In this document: positions 28,634 through 44,300 of the stretch, in pieces
Layout of the letters: every line of letters begins with the position of its first letter
How positions within the stretch are numbered: the stretch's first letter is position 1
From: Limnohabitans planktonicus II-D5
Lineage (GTDB): Bacteria; Pseudomonadota; Gammaproteobacteria; Burkholderiales; Burkholderiaceae_C
DNA length: 64,000 nt
Direction: 5' to 3'
NCBI RefSeq assembly: GCF_001270065.2
Contig: NZ_LFYT02000021.1
Location: 1 to 64,000 of the forward strand
Position numbers and translations under genes: made by a program
Notes under the pieces: model-generated
Databases searched by the model: none
What the model saw: only the letters and a program-made list of their open reading frames with translations
Told to the model about the DNA's origin: nothing

Positions 28634-29011
28634 ATGCCAACCATCAATCAATTGGTGCGTCAGGGGCGCGAGGTCGAAACGATCAAGTCCAAAAGCCCTG
28701 CGATGCAAAACTCTCCACAGCGTCGTGGTGTCTGCACCCGTGTGTACACCACAACGCCAAAAAAACCTAACTCCGCTCTGCGTAAAGTTGCCAAAGTGCG
28801 CTTGACCAACGGTTTTGAGGTCATCTCCTACATCGGCGGTGAAGGCCACAACCTGCAAGAGCACTCTGTTGTTCTGGTGCGCGGTGGTCGTGTCAAGGAC
28901 TTGCCCGGTGTGCGTTACCACATCGTGCGTGGTTCTTTGGACTTGCAAGGCGTGAAAGACCGCAAGCAGTCTCGCTCCAAGTACGGCGCGAAGAAGCCAA
29001 AGGCCAAGTAA
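28634..29011 (+). CDS. rpsL: 30S ribosomal protein S12
   Basis: A 125-residue decoding-centre protein, first gene of the block. [19 protein letters not shown] holds the lysine (K43 by E. coli count) whose change gives streptomycin resistance; the wild-type residue is present, as is the second site in [12 protein letters not shown] with the aspartate that is methylthiolated. A promoter lies 70 bases upstream. It is followed by rpsG after 165 bases. Confidence 0.99.
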
Positions 29012-29176
29012 GCCCTGTCGGGTTGAAATTTTTCGGTGCTGTTTCCCGCGTGGCGCGGTGATTCAGCGAAGTGACCCGAAGCCAGGAATTGTCCGGGTGG
29101 GTCGAGTAAGTGAGCCGTTTTGAATAACGCTCGCGGTGTCTGAAAAGATGCCAACTGAAGCAATATGAGGTGAAAT

Positions 29177-29647
29177 ATGCCACGTCGTCGCGAAGTCCCT
29201 AAACGTGAAATCCTGCCGGATCCCAAGTTCGGCAATGTCGAGTTGTCCAAATTCATGAACGTGATCATGGAAGGCGGCAAAAAAGCTGTCGCAGAACGCA
29301 TCATTTACGGAGCTCTGGACACCATGGAAAAGAAAACTGGCAAAGACCCTGTCGAGTTGTTCTCGATTGCCATCAACAACGTCAAGCCCATGGTGGAAGT
29401 GAAATCCCGCCGCGTGGGTGGTGCGAACTACCAGGTGCCTGTTGAAGTGCGCCCTGTTCGTCGCCTGGCCCTGTCGATGCGCTGGATCAAGGAAGCCGCT
29501 CGCAAGCGCGGTGAAAAGTCGATGGCCCTGCGCTTGGCCAACGAACTGCTCGAAGCCAACGAAGGCCGTGGCGGTGCCATGAAAAAGCGTGACGAAGTTC
29601 ACCGCATGGCCGAAGCCAACAAGGCGTTCTCGCACTTCCGCTTCTGA
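29177..29647 (+). CDS. rpsG: 30S ribosomal protein S7
   Basis: A 156-residue primary 16S rRNA-binding protein that nucleates the 30S head. The start [20 protein letters not shown] and the core [20 protein letters not shown] are typical. GAGG precedes the ATG. It lies between rpsL and fusA as in most bacteria; S7 is the usual translational repressor of this operon. Confidence 0.99.
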   Translation: MPRRREVPKREILPDPKFGNVELSKFMNVIMEGGKKAVAERIIYGALDTMEKKTGKDPVELFSIAINNVKPMVEVKSRRVGGANYQVPVEVRPVRRLALSMRWIKEAARKRGEKSMALRLANELLEANEGRGGAMKKRDEVHRMAEANKAFSHFRF

Positions 29648-29746
29648 TTCACAAAGGCTTCACAAGCAAGCCCGACACTGTCAGAAGCCGGCCCGCTGGC
29701 CCCATGAGGGGTGGCGGGCTTTGGTACATCATCATTGGAGAAAATT

Positions 29747-31849
29747 ATGGCTCGCACCACCCCCATCGAGCGTTATCGCAACATTGGTATTTCGGCCCAC
29801 ATCGACGCCGGCAAGACCACGACCACAGAACGTATCCTGTTTTACACCGGCGTGAACCACAAAATTGGTGAAGTGCACGACGGCGCTGCCACCATGGATT
29901 GGATGGAGCAAGAGCAAGAGCGTGGCATCACGATCACCTCGGCTGCCACCACCTGCTTCTGGAAAGGCATGGACGGCTCTTTCGACGAGCACCGCATCAA
30001 CATCATTGACACCCCTGGACACGTGGACTTCACGATTGAAGTTGAGCGTTCCATGCGTGTTCTGGACGGCGCTTGCATGGTGTACTGCGCTGTGGGCGGT
30101 GTGCAGCCCCAGTCTGAAACCGTGTGGCGTCAGGCCAACAAGTACAAAGTGCCACGTCTGGCCTTCGTGAACAAGATGGACCGCACCGGTGCCAACTTCT
30201 TCAAAGTTGTCGAGCAGATGAAATTGCGCCTGAAGGCCAATCCTGTGCCCGTGGTGATCCCCATCGGCGCTGAAGAAAACTTCACTGGCGTGGTTGATCT
30301 GCGCAAGATGAAAGCCATCATCTGGGACGAAGCTTCCCAGGGCATGAAATTCAACTTCGAAGAGATCCCCGCTGACTTGGTGGCAACCGCCAACGAGTGG
30401 CGCGAAAAGATGGTGGAAGCCGCTGCTGAAGCCTCTGAAGACCTGATGAACAAGTATCTGGAAGAAGGTACTTTGTCCGAAGAAGAAATCACACACGGTC
30501 TGCGTCTGCGCACCATCGCTGGCGAGATCCAGCCTATGCTGTGCGGCACTGCGTTCAAGAACAAAGGCGTGCAACGCATGCTGGACGCCGTGATCGAGTT
30601 GATGCCTTCTCCTTTGGACGTGAAAGCCATCAAGGGCTTTGACGAAGACGAAAAGGAAATCACCCGCAAGGCCGATGATGACGAGAAGTTTGCGGCTTTG
30701 GCATTCAAGCTGATGACAGATCCTTTCGTGGGTCAGCTGACCTTCGTGCGCGTTTACTCAGGTGTTCTGAAAAAAGGCGATACCGTTTACAACGCGGTGC
30801 GTGGCAAGAAAGAGCGTATTGGCCGTATCGTGCAGATGCATGCCAACAACCGTGAAGAAGTCGACGAAATCCGTGCGGGCGACATTGCCGCTTGCGTGGG
30901 CTTGAAAGACGTGACCACGGGTGAGACCTTGTGTGATCCGAACTCGGTGATCACCTTGGAGCGCATGGTGTTCCCTGACTCCGTGATCCGTCAGGCGGTG
31001 GAGCCTAAATCCAAAGCCGATCAGGAAAAAATGGGCATGGCCTTGTCGCGCCTTGCTGCGGAAGATCCATCATTCCGTGTGCAGACCGACGAAGAATCCG
31101 GTCAGACCATCATTGGCGGCCAAGGCGAACTGCACCTGGAAATCATTGTGGACCGCATGAAGCGTGAATTCGGTGTGGAAGCCAACGTGGGCAAGCCCCA
31201 AGTGGCTTACCGCGAAACCATCCGCAAGACCGTCGAAGAAGCCGAAGGCAAGTTCGTGCGTCAGTCCGGTGGTAAAGGTCAATACGGCCACGTGGTTCTG
31301 AAGGTTGAGCCTCAGGAACCTGGCAAGGGTTTCGAATTCGTTGACGCCATCAAGGGCGGTGTGGTTCCTCGTGAATACATCCCTGCAGTGGAAAAAGGCG
31401 TGATCGAAGCTCTGGGTCAAGGCGTGTTGGCGGGTTACCCCGTCGTGGACGTCAAAGTCACGCTGCACTTCGGTTCGTACCACGACGTGGACTCGAACGA
31501 AATGGCCTTCAAGATGGCCGCCATCTTTGGTTTCAAAGAAGGTTGCCGCAAAGCCCAGCCCGTGATTCTGGAGCCCATGATGGCTGTGGAAGTCGAGACA
31601 CCCGAAGACTACGCCGGTAACGTGATGGGCGACTTGTCCTCACGCCGTGGCATGGTGCAGGGCATGGACGACATGGTCGGTGGCGGCAAGGCCATCAAGG
31701 CCGAAGTGCCTTTGTCCGAAATGTTCGGTTACTCGACCACACTGCGTTCGATGTCGCAAGGTCGTGCCACCTACACCATGGAATTCAAGCACTACTCGGA
31801 AGCTCCGCGCAACGTGGCGGAAGCCATTGTCGCTGCACGCGCCAAGTGA
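29747..31849 (+). CDS. fusA: Elongation factor G
   Basis: A 700-residue translocase GTPase. G1 is [20 protein letters not shown]3 DTPGHVDF, G4 NKMDRTGA. Five-domain length fits EF-G. The frame is open from 29711, but [20 protein letters not shown] at 29747 with GGAG upstream is the true start. An IR near 29690-29720 (GGCCCGCTGGCC region) between rpsG and fusA may be a processing hairpin. Confidence 0.99.
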   Translation: MARTTPIERYRNIGISAHIDAGKTTTTERILFYTGVNHKIGEVHDGAATMDWMEQEQERGITITSAATTCFWKGMDGSFDEHRINIIDTPGHVDFTIEVERSMRVLDGACMVYCAVGGVQPQSETVWRQANKYKVPRLAFVNKMDRTGANFFKVVEQMKLRLKANPVPVVIPIGAEENFTGVVDLRKMKAIIWDEASQGMKFNFEEIPADLVATANEWREKMVEAAAEASEDLMNKYLEEGTLSEEEITHGLRLRTIAGEIQPMLCGTAFKNKGVQRMLDAVIELMPSPLDVKAIKGFDEDEKEITRKADDDEKFAALAFKLMTDPFVGQLTFVRVYSGVLKKGDTVYNAVRGKKERIGRIVQMHANNREEVDEIRAGDIAACVGLKDVTTGETLCDPNSVITLERMVFPDSVIRQAVEPKSKADQEKMGMALSRLAAEDPSFRVQTDEESGQTIIGGQGELHLEIIVDRMKREFGVEANVGKPQVAYRETIRKTVEEAEGKFVRQSGGKGQYGHVVLKVEPQEPGKGFEFVDAIKGGVVPREYIPAVEKGVIEALGQGVLAGYPVVDVKVTLHFGSYHDVDSNEMAFKMAAIFGFKEGCRKAQPVILEPMMAVEVETPEDYAGNVMGDLSSRRGMVQGMDDMVGGGKAIKAEVPLSEMFGYSTTLRSMSQGRATYTMEFKHYSEAPRNVAEAIVAARAK

Positions 31850-32029
31850 CGTTGTGCGTTAGGCGCTCTGCGTTCAGCGTGAATTCGTCGCTGAACTCTG
31901 GACGCTCAACGCCGAACTGAAAAAACTGTCTGCGATCAAGTGCCATTCTGTGCCCGTGCGGAGTGATCAAGCAACCTGATGCAAACATTAAACCAACACA
32001 CGGGCATTGCTCTTTTTAAGGATTGAAAA

Positions 32030-33220
32030 ATGGCTAAAGAAAAATTCGAACGGACCAAACCCCACGTCAACGTGGGCACCATCGGTCACGTTGACCACGG
32101 CAAAACCACCTTGACTGCCGCTATCACGACTGTGTTGGCTCAAAAGTTCGGCGGTTCGGCCAAAGCGTACGACCAGATCGACGCTGCACCCGAAGAAAAA
32201 GCCCGTGGTATCACGATCAACACCGCGCACGTTGAGTACGAGACGGCTAACCGTCACTACGCCCACGTGGACTGCCCCGGCCACGCTGACTATGTGAAGA
32301 ACATGATCACCGGTGCTGCCCAGATGGACGGCGCTATTTTGGTGTGCTCCGCTGCTGACGGCCCCATGCCTCAGACCCGCGAGCACATCTTGTTGGCCCG
32401 CCAGGTTGGCGTTCCATACATCATCGTGTTCCTGAACAAGTGCGACATGGTTGACGACGCCGAGCTGCTCGAGTTGGTCGAGATGGAAGTGCGTGAGTTG
32501 TTGTCCAAGTACGACTTCCCAGGCGACGACACACCGATCATCCAAGGCTCAGCCAAGATGGCCCTGGAAGGCGACAAAGGTCCTTTGGGCGAAGAAGCCA
32601 TCATGAAGCTGGCTGACGCTTTGGACACTTACATCCCTACACCTGAGCGTGCAGTGGACGGCGCATTCCTGATGCCCGTGGAAGACGTGTTCTCCATCTC
32701 CGGTCGCGGCACTGTGGTGACCGGCCGTATCGAGCGCGGTATCGTCAAAGTCGGCGAAGAAATCGAAATCGTCGGTATCAAAGACACGGTCAAGACCACT
32801 TGCACAGGCGTTGAGATGTTCCGCAAGCTGCTGGACCAAGGTCAAGCTGGTGACAACGTCGGTATTTTGTTGCGTGGCACCAAGCGCGAAGACGTTGAGC
32901 GCGGCCAAGTGCTGTGCAAGCCAGGTTCGATCAAGCCCCACACCCACTTCACGGGCGAGATCTATGTCTTGTCCAAAGACGAAGGTGGCCGTCACACGCC
33001 TTTCTTCAACAACTACCGTCCCCAGTTCTACTTCCGTACGACTGACGTGACCGGTGCGATCGAATTGCCAGAAGGCAAAGAGATGGTGATGCCTGGTGAC
33101 AACGTGTCGATCACTGTGAAGTTGATCAACCCCATCGCCATGGAAGAAGGTCTGCGTTTCGCTATCCGCGAAGGCGGCCGCACGGTTGGCGCTGGCGTGG
33201 TTGCCAAGATCATCGCTTAA
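32030..33220 (+). CDS. tuf: Elongation factor Tu
   Basis: A 396-residue GTPase that brings aminoacyl-tRNA to the ribosome. [29 protein letters not shown] and NKCDMVDD are the nucleotide motifs. It follows fusA after 180 bases that contain a hairpin (GTTCAGCG/CGCTGAAC, 31872-31896). Directly after it come tRNA-Trp and secE, so this one tuf joins the str genes to the secE-rpoC genes. Many relatives have a second tuf elsewhere; none other is in the window. Confidence 0.99.
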   Translation: MAKEKFERTKPHVNVGTIGHVDHGKTTLTAAITTVLAQKFGGSAKAYDQIDAAPEEKARGITINTAHVEYETANRHYAHVDCPGHADYVKNMITGAAQMDGAILVCSAADGPMPQTREHILLARQVGVPYIIVFLNKCDMVDDAELLELVEMEVRELLSKYDFPGDDTPIIQGSAKMALEGDKGPLGEEAIMKLADALDTYIPTPERAVDGAFLMPVEDVFSISGRGTVVTGRIERGIVKVGEEIEIVGIKDTVKTTCTGVEMFRKLLDQGQAGDNVGILLRGTKREDVERGQVLCKPGSIKPHTHFTGEIYVLSKDEGGRHTPFFNNYRPQFYFRTTDVTGAIELPEGKEMVMPGDNVSITVKLINPIAMEEGLRFAIREGGRTVGAGVVAKIIA

Positions 33221-33231
33221 GAGGTTTTTTT

Positions 33232-33307
33232 AGGGGTATAGCTCAATTGGCAGAGCGTCGGTCTCCAAAACCGAAGGTTGTAGGTTCGATTCCTACTGCC
33301 CCTGCCA
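33232..33307 (+). tRNA. tRNA-Trp (anticodon CCA)
   Basis: 76 nucleotides including encoded CCA. Acceptor AGGGGTA/TGCCCCT closes fully (with one T-G pair), the anticodon stem CGGTCTCCAAAACCG holds CCA at 33265-33267, and GGTTCGATTCC forms the T arm. The tuf-trnW-secE order is common in betaproteobacteria. Confidence 0.98.
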
Positions 33308-33327
33308 CCTGAAAGGTGGATTTTCAA

Positions 33328-33348
33328 GCCCGCTAGACTCTAGCGGGC
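33328..33348 (+). terminator. Hairpin after tRNA-Trp
   Basis: GCCCGCTAGA and TCTAGCGGGC form a 21-base inverted repeat followed by TTCCTTG. The T-run is weak, so it may be a processing or partial termination signal between tRNA-Trp and secE. Confidence 0.55.
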
Positions 33349-33405
33349 TTCCTTGTCTGATACGCCGCCATCATTGATGGGGTGAAACAAAGGTTTTCAA
33401 GCCGT

Positions 33406-33789
33406 ATGGCAACGTCCGAAGTTCAAACTGTTAGCGCTACAAGCGACAAGGTGCGTCTGGTTCTTGCTGGTGCATTGGTCATTGCTGCCTTGGCTGCCTA
33501 TTATTTGTTGGCTCAACAAGGTGTTTGGGCTCAATGGGCCGGAATGCTGCTGGGGCTGGCGGCTTCATCGGTGGCGTTTTTCACATCGGAATCCGGAAGA
33601 CAGTTGATCGCTTTCGGACGTGATGCTGTGCGTGAAGTCAAAAAGGTGGTTTGGCCTGAGCGCAAAGAGGCCATGCAAATTACCGCGTATGTTTTTGTCT
33701 TTGTGGTGGTGATGGCGCTGTTTTTGTGGCTCACTGACAAAACTCTGGAATGGGTTTTTTACGATCTTATTCTTGGGTGGAAAAAATAA
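33406..33789 (+). CDS. secE: Preprotein translocase subunit SecE
   Basis: A 127-residue membrane subunit of the SecYEG channel, in the three-helix form known from E. coli. The conserved C-terminal part [27 protein letters not shown]... contains the amphipathic helix and the essential third membrane helix. ATG 33406 matches relatives; GTG 33382 is an in-frame alternative. Its stop overlaps the nusG start by one base. Confidence 0.96.
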   Translation: MATSEVQTVSATSDKVRLVLAGALVIAALAAYYLLAQQGVWAQWAGMLLGLAASSVAFFTSESGRQLIAFGRDAVREVKKVVWPERKEAMQITAYVFVFVVVMALFLWLTDKTLEWVFYDLILGWKK

Positions 33790-34370
33790 TGAACGATATT
33801 GTGGTCAATGCGCCTATGGCAGGTTCCTCCACGAATCCAGATTTGAAGTGGTATGTGGTCCACGCTTATTCGGGCATGGAAAAAGCCGTGGAGCGCAATA
33901 TTGTGGAGCGCATTACACGTTCAGGCATGGAGTCCAAGTTCGGGCGCATTTTGGTGCCCACCGAAGAGGTGGTAGAAGTCAAGAACGGCCAAAAGCGAAC
34001 AACAGAACGCAAATTTTTCCCAGGCTATGTGCTGGTGGAAATGGTGATGGACGACGAGACTTGGCATTTGGTCAAACATACCAACAAGGTCACGGGATTT
34101 GTGGGGGGTGCCAAAAACAGACCTGCCCCGATTTCAGAAGCAGATGTGGCCAAAATCGTCAGCCAAATGCAAGAAGGGACAGACAAGCCGCGTCATAAAG
34201 TGGAGTTTGAAGTCGGTGAATACATCCGCGTCAAGGAAGGCCCATTCACCGACTTCAATGGCACGGTTGAAGAAGTCAACTACGAACGAAACAAGATGCG
34301 CGTGTCAGTCACGATTTTTGGGCGTGCAACACCGGTTGAGTTGGAATTCAGTCAGGTCGAAAAAACCTGA
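33789..34370 (+). CDS. nusG: Transcription antitermination factor NusG
   Basis: A 193-residue elongation factor that binds RNA polymerase and, through its KOW domain, Rho or S10. The NGN domain opens with [19 protein letters not shown] and holds [12 protein letters not shown]; the KOW motif is [17 protein letters not shown]. It is coupled to secE (TAATG overlap). Confidence 0.98.
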   Translation: MNDIVVNAPMAGSSTNPDLKWYVVHAYSGMEKAVERNIVERITRSGMESKFGRILVPTEEVVEVKNGQKRTTERKFFPGYVLVEMVMDDETWHLVKHTNKVTGFVGGAKNRPAPISEADVAKIVSQMQEGTDKPRHKVEFEVGEYIRVKEGPFTDFNGTVEEVNYERNKMRVSVTIFGRATPVELEFSQVEKT

Positions 34371-34488
34371 TCAATCAAACAAACGAAGCACTTCCCGACT
34401 CGGTGTTCGTTTCTGAAAAAAGAGTCGTTAACCCCGGGAAGCAGATGGTTCAACGAACCTAAGCGTTAATACCCGCAAGGAGAAAAGC

Positions 34489-34920
34489 ATGGCGAAAAAA
34501 ATCGTCGGCTTCATCAAGCTGCAAGTGCCAGCTGGTAAAGCCAACCCATCACCACCTATTGGCCCAGCACTGGGTCAACGTGGTTTGAACATCATGGAAT
34601 TCTGCAAGGCGTTCAACGCCCAGACCCAGGGCGTGGAGCCAGGTCTGCCATTGCCAGTGGTGATCACTGCGTTTGCAGACAAGTCCTTCACCTTCATCAT
34701 CAAGACGCCTCCTGCAGCGACCCTGATCAAGAAGTCCATCAAGATCGACAAGGCTTCGACAAAGCCAGGCTTGGAAAAGGTCGGCAAGATCACCCGTGCT
34801 CAGCTGGAAGAAATCGCCAAAACCAAGATGAAAGATCTGACTGCAGCCGACATGGACGCAGCCGTTCGCACCATCGCTGGTACTGCCCGTTCCATGGGCG
34901 TGAATGTGGAGGGCGTGTAA
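34489..34920 (+). CDS. rplK: 50S ribosomal protein L11
   Basis: A 143-residue protein of the GTPase-associated centre. [20 protein letters not shown] and the proline-rich N-domain are typical, target of thiostrepton-like drugs. AAGGAG lies before the ATG. The 118-base leader after nusG is the likely site for L1 autoregulation; I could not define the hairpin exactly. rplA follows with no gap. Confidence 0.98.
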   Translation: MAKKIVGFIKLQVPAGKANPSPPIGPALGQRGLNIMEFCKAFNAQTQGVEPGLPLPVVITAFADKSFTFIIKTPPAATLIKKSIKIDKASTKPGLEKVGKITRAQLEEIAKTKMKDLTAADMDAAVRTIAGTARSMGVNVEGV

Positions 34921-35616
34921 ATGTCCAAACTCACTAAAAAACAAAAAGCATTGGTTGGCAAAGTCGACAGTCTGAAACTGTACGCTTTGGCTGACGCTTT
35001 GGTCATGGTCAAAGAGTGCGCCACTGCCAAGTTTGACGAATCCATCGACGTGGCCGTGCAACTCGGTATTGATGCCAAGAAATCGGATCAAGTCGTTCGT
35101 GGTGCAGTTGTGTTGCCTAATGGCACTGGTAAAACTGCCCGCGTGGCGGTGTTCGCTCAGGGTGCCAAAGCTGAAGAAGCCCGTGCTGCAGGTGCAGATA
35201 TTGTCGGAATGGATGATTTGGCTGCCATGGTCAAAGCAGGCGATATGCCCTTCGATGTGGTGATTGCTGCGCCTGATGCCATGCGTGTGGTCGGTACTTT
35301 GGGTCAAATCTTGGGTCCTCGTGGTCTGATGCCAAACCCCAAAGTCGGAACAGTGACGCCTGACGTTGCCACTGCTGTGCGCAACGCCAAAGCCGGTCAA
35401 GTCCAATTCCGCGTTGACAAAGCCGGTATTGTTCACGGCACCATCGGACGTCGTTCATTCGACACGGACAAGTTGCAAGGCAACTTGGCAGCATTGATCG
35501 AGGCCTTGGTGAAGGCCAAGCCAGCCACAAGCAAAGGTGTTTACCTGCGTAAAGTCGCTGTGTCATCGACCATGGGTGTGGGCGTTCGCGTCGACACACA
35601 ATCCATCGCTGCTTGA
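34921..35616 (+). CDS. rplA: 50S ribosomal protein L1
   Basis: A 231-residue protein of the L1 stalk that also represses its own operon by binding m[18 protein letters not shown] and the late [21 protein letters not shown] are conserved. The ATG immediately follows the rplK stop, so translation is coupled. Confidence 0.98.
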   Translation: MSKLTKKQKALVGKVDSLKLYALADALVMVKECATAKFDESIDVAVQLGIDAKKSDQVVRGAVVLPNGTGKTARVAVFAQGAKAEEARAAGADIVGMDDLAAMVKAGDMPFDVVIAAPDAMRVVGTLGQILGPRGLMPNPKVGTVTPDVATAVRNAKAGQVQFRVDKAGIVHGTIGRRSFDTDKLQGNLAALIEALVKAKPATSKGVYLRKVAVSSTMGVGVRVDTQSIAA

Positions 35617-35922
35617 TGGCATCAATGAAGTTCCCTGCTGCCCTGAGCATTAACCAGGGGGCTTGGAACTGAAATTTGAGCCTCTTCATAAAGAGGGGCT
35701 CGATGTGGTGGGCTGGAGTATTTGCAAAAATGCGCCAGGCCATCCAAGACCGTTGGTGCACGCAATGCTGTGCTTAATCAACAAATTGACCGATGAAATG
35801 GTCAGTTTGGGCCAACGCAGATGGCGATCCCGCTGCGGATGGATGAATTTCCAAAACAGTTGGTCGCTGCAAATAGGCGTGTTTCAGGGGTAACCCGAAA
35901 AACACATACAAAGGAGTAGACC
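35617..35922 (+). promoter_or_regulatory. rplJ leader (probable L10-L12 autoregulatory leader)
   Basis: 306 bases without a gene. It holds a long hairpin (GTTCC...CCCTG / CAGGG...GGAAC, about 35631-35670), a stem around GAGCCTCTTCA/AAGAGGGGCTC, and the stretch CCAAGACCGTTGGTGC near 35740, which resembles the conserved part of L10 leaders. L10-L12 binding here is known to control rplJL in other bacteria. No promoter was seen with confidence. Confidence 0.55.
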
Positions 35923-36429
35923 TTGAGTCTGAATCGCAGTGAGAAAGAAGCGGTCATTACAGAAGTGACCGACCTCGCCGCTAAAGCTCAAACGCTGGTG
36001 ATGGCGGAATACCGTGGCATCACGGTCGCTGACATGACAAACTTGCGCGTCAAAGCTCGCAGCCTTGGCGTTTCGCTGAGTGTGTTGAAAAACACCTTGG
36101 CTCGCCGTGCTGTGGCCGGTACGCAGTTTGAAGTAGTCGCCGACCAGATGACCGGTCCGCTGATCTATGGCTTCTCTGAAGATGCAGTTGCTGCCGCGAA
36201 AGTGGTGGCGGAATTCGCGAAAACCAATGACAAATTGGTGATTCGCGCAGGTGCATTTGCAGGTAAAGCCTTGGACGTGAACGGCGTTAAGCAGCTGGCA
36301 AGCATCCCTTCGAAAGAAGTTTTGTTGGCTCAGTTGTGTGGCTTGTTGATGTCGCCGATGTCCCGCACCGCCGTGGTGTTGGGTGCTTTGGCGGCCAAAA
36401 AAGGCGAAGGCGAAGCTGTAGCCGCATAA
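35923..36429 (+). CDS. rplJ: 50S ribosomal protein L10
   Basis: A 168-residue protein that carries the L7/L12 dimers. The start is TTG: AAGGAG (35911-35916) is six bases upstream, and [12 protein letters not shown] matches relatives. [12 protein letters not shown] is the rRNA-binding part; the C-terminal helix binds L12. The TTG start may help keep output matched to L12 needs. Confidence 0.97.
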   Translation: MSLNRSEKEAVITEVTDLAAKAQTLVMAEYRGITVADMTNLRVKARSLGVSLSVLKNTLARRAVAGTQFEVVADQMTGPLIYGFSEDAVAAAKVVAEFAKTNDKLVIRAGAFAGKALDVNGVKQLASIPSKEVLLAQLCGLLMSPMSRTAVVLGALAAKKGEGEAVAA

Positions 36430-36469
36430 GGCCAGCATTCGTGTTTTAACCAATTGTTAGGAAATAAAA

Positions 36470-36844
36470 ATGGCATTCGATAAAGACGCATTTTTGACCG
36501 CGCTGGACAGCATGACGGTCATGGAACTCAACGACCTGGTGAAAGCCATCGAAGAGAAATTTGGTGTGAGCGCTGCCGCTATGGCTGCTCCCGCTGCTGC
36601 TGGTGGCGGTGCCGCTGCTGCTGCTGAAGAGAAAACTGAATTCAACGTCATGTTGCTGGAAGCTGGCGCCAACAAAGTGTCCGTGATTAAAGCTGTGCGT
36701 GAAATCACCGGTCTGGGCTTGAAAGAAGCCAAAGACCTGGTGGACGGCGCGCCTAAAGCAGTCAAGGAAGCCTTGCCCAAGGCTGACGCTGAAGCTGCCA
36801 AGAAGAAGCTCGAAGAAGCTGGCGCCAAGGCCGAACTCAAGTAA
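36470..36844 (+). CDS. rplL: 50S ribosomal protein L7/L12
   Basis: A 124-residue stalk protein. The N-terminal dimerisation domain, an Ala/Gly-rich hinge ([20 protein letters not shown] region) and the C-terminal domain [20 protein letters not shown] and [16 protein letters not shown] are all present. It lies 40 bases after rplJ and is followed by hairpins before rpoB. Confidence 0.98.
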   Translation: MAFDKDAFLTALDSMTVMELNDLVKAIEEKFGVSAAAMAAPAAAGGGAAAAAEEKTEFNVMLLEAGANKVSVIKAVREITGLGLKEAKDLVDGAPKAVKEALPKADAEAAKKKLEEAGAKAELK

Positions 36845-36856
36845 TTCGGTCTCTGT

Positions 36857-36894
36857 CCAAGGCTGGAGTGTCCGCAAGGGCCTCCAGCCTTTGG
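36857..36894 (+). terminator. Attenuator-like hairpin after rplL
   Basis: AAGGCTGGAG pairs with CTCCAGCCTT around a 13-base loop. No U-run follows, so partial termination or processing is more likely than full termination; rplL-rpoBC attenuation is known in E. coli. Confidence 0.6.
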
Positions 36895-36951
36895 TGCTTA
36901 CAGAGCCCACAGAAAAATCCGCATCAACTGCAGATTTTTATGTGTTGAGGT

Positions 36952-37045
36952 GAAACACCGGAAAGTGGATTTCAACAAGTCTGCTTTCCAGTATTTAGCG
37001 AAACACCGGAAAGTGGATTTCAACAAGTCTGCTTTCCAGTGTTTT
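36952..37045 (+). repeat. Two tandem 48-bp hairpin repeats between rplL and rpoB
   Basis: A 45-base sequence occurs at 36952-36996 and again at 37000-37045 with one difference near the end. Within the second copy AAACACCGGAAAG pairs with CTTTCCAGTGTTT, with one mismatch; the first copy pairs slightly less well. Tandem stems of this type could be RNase III or attenuation sites setting the rpoBC to rplL ratio. Confidence 0.8.
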
Positions 37046-37192
37046 CTGACCCGACTGCAGAAGACCCTTGGTTCGGGTTGCGTGCAATGCGCAATCGTCC
37101 GCCAACGCTGGTAGAGGCCAGCCGCCAAGCCCGTTATCAATGCCAAAAGCGTTGATAACACTCAGTCCTGAAAGATCAAGCCCGGAGATCTC

Positions 37193-41317
<4,125 letters not shown>

Positions 41318-41340
41318 TTCACAGGCAAAGGATTCAAACC

Positions 41341-44300
41341 ATGAAATCACTACTCGACCTGTTCAAGCAGTTCACGCCCGATGACCACTTCGATGCGATC
41401 CGCATCGGCCTGGCATCGCCCGAAAAGATCCGTTCTTGGTCGTTCGGCGAAGTGAAAAAGCCGGAAACCATCAACTACCGTACCTTCAAGCCCGAGCGCG
41501 ATGGTCTGTTTTGCGCCAAAATCTTTGGCCCCATCAAAGACTACGAATGCCTGTGCGGCAAGTACAAGCGCCTCAAGCACCGCGGTGTGATCTGCGAGAA
41601 GTGCGGCGTTGAAGTCACACAAACCAAAGTGCGTCGCGAGCGCATGGGTCACATTGACCTGGCCGCGCCTTGCGCCCACATCTGGTTCCTCAAGTCGCTG
41701 CCATCACGTCTGGGCCTGGTGCTCGACATGACGTTGCGTGACATCGAGCGCGTGCTCTACTTTGAAGCCTATGTGGTGACCGACCCGGGCATGACGCCGC
41801 TGAAAAAATTCAGCATCATGTCTGAAGATGATTACGACGCCAAGGTCAAGGAATACGGCGACGAGTTCGTGGCCAAGATGGGTGCTGAAGGCATCAAGGA
41901 ACTGCTCCAAGGCATCGACATCGAAAGCGAGATCGAACGCCTGCGTGGTGACTTGACGGGCTCCGAACTCAAGGTCAAGAAGAACTCCAAGCGCCTGAAA
42001 GTGCTGGAAGCCTTCAAGAAGTCGGGCATCAAGCCCGAGTGGATGGTGCTCGAAGTGCTGCCCGTGTTGCCACCGGACCTGCGTCCCTTGGTGCCGCTGG
42101 ACGGCGGTCGTTTTGCAACATCCGACCTGAACGACCTGTACCGCCGCGTCATCAACCGCAACAGCCGTCTGCGCCGTTTGCTGGAACTCAAAGCGCCAGA
42201 GATCATCGCCCGCAACGAAAAGCGCATGCTTCAAGAGGCCGTGGACAGCTTGCTGGACAACGGACGTCGTGGCAAGGCTATGACCGGAGCCAACAAGCGC
42301 GCCCTCAAGTCGCTGGCCGACATGATCAAAGGCAAGAGCGGTCGTTTCCGTCAGAACTTGCTGGGCAAGCGCGTGGATTACTCGGGTCGTTCCGTCATCA
42401 CCGTGGGCCCAACCCTCAAGCTGCACCAGTGCGGTTTGCCCAAGTTGATGGCCATTGAACTGTTCAAACCCTTCATCTTTGCGCGTCTCGAAGCCATGGG
42501 CATCGCGACCACCATCAAGGCTGCCAAGAAGGAAGTCGAAGCCGGTACACCGGTGGTGTGGGACATCTTGGAAGAGGTCATCAAAGAGCACCCCGTGATG
42601 CTCAACCGTGCGCCTACGCTGCACCGTTTGGGTATCCAGGCTTTTGAGCCCCTGCTGATCGAAGGCAAGGCCATTCAGCTGCACCCCCTGGTTTGCGCGG
42701 CCTTCAACGCCGACTTCGACGGTGACCAAATGGCTGTGCACATTCCACTGTCGGTGGAAGCGCAGATGGAAGCGCGCACACTCATGCTGGCCTCCAACAA
42801 CATCTTGTTCCCCGCGTCGGGTGAGCCCTCCATCGTCCCGTCGCAAGACGTGGTGCTGGGTTTGTACTACGCCACACGTGACCGCATCAACGCCAAGGGT
42901 GAAGGCTTGATCTTCTCCGACATCGGTGAAGTGCAGCGCGCTTTGGACGCCGGTGCCGTGGAGTTGTCCGCCAAGATCAATGTGCGTATGACCGAGTGGA
43001 CCAAAGACAAAGTGACCGGTGAATTCACTTCATCCGTGTCCATGGTTGAAACAACCGTGGGACGTGCTTTGTTGTCCGAGATCCTTCCCAAGGGTCTGCC
43101 ATTCAGTAACCTGAACAAGGCGCTGAAGAAGAAGGAAATCTCCAAGCTGATCAACACGTCTTTCCGCAAGTGCGGTCTGAAAGAGACTGTGGTGTTCGCC
43201 GACAAACTGCTGCAAAACGGTTTCCGTCTGGCCACACGCGCTGGTATCTCGATCGGTATTGACGACATGTTGGTGCCGCCTGAGAAGCCAGCCATCATTG
43301 AAGCGGCCGAGAAGGAAGTCAAAGACATCGAGCAGCAATACGTTTCCGGTCTGGTGACCGCAGGCGAGCGCTACAACAAGGTCGTTGACATCTGGGGCAA
43401 GGCCGGTGACGTCGTCTCCAAAGTGATGATGGACCAGCTGCGCAAAGAAAAAACCATTGACCGCCATGGCAATGAAGTCGATCAGGAATCGTTCAACTCG
43501 ATTTACATGATGGCCGACTCCGGTGCCCGTGGTTCTGCGGCGCAGATTCGCCAGTTGGCCGGTATGCGTGGCCTGATGGCCAAGCCCGACGGCTCGATCA
43601 TCGAGACCCCCATCACGGCCAACTTCCGTGAAGGTCTGAACGTGTTGCAGTACTTCATCTCGACACACGGCGCACGTAAAGGTTTGGCCGACACGGCTTT
43701 GAAGACCGCCAACTCGGGTTACCTGACCCGCCGTCTGGTGGACGTGACTCAAGACCTGGTCGTGACCGAGCTCGATTGCGGCACCGCCGATGGCTCGCTG
43801 ATGCGCGCCATCGTCGAAGGTGGTGAAGTGATCGAATCGCTGCGCGACCGCGTGTTGGGCCGCACGGTGGCCGAAGATGTCTTGCACCCTGAAAACCGGT
43901 CGGTGTTGGCTGGGTCCGGCGTCATGCTCGACGAAGACTTGATCGACGAACTTGAAGCTGCGGGCGTTGACGAAGTCAAAGTGCGCACTGCCCTGACGTG
44001 TGCCACACGTTTTGGCTTGTGCGCCAAGTGCTATGGCCGCGACCTGGGCCGTGGCGGTTTGGTCAACAACGGCGAAGCCGTAGGCGTGATCGCGGCCCAG
44101 TCGATTGGTGAGCCTGGCACACAGCTGACCATGCGCACATTCCACATCGGTGGTGCGGCCTCGCGTGCAGCAGTGGCCTCCAGTGTGGAAGCCAAGTCCA
44201 ACGGCACCATCGGCTTCAATGCCACGATGCGTTACGTGACCAACTCCAAGGGTGAACTGGTGGTGATTGCGCGCTCCGGCGAGATCGTCATCACCGAACA

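Noticed and set aside
33328-33348. Full terminator separating tRNA-Trp from secE
   Set aside because: The hairpin is good but the T-run is poor, so I listed it as partial or processing only.
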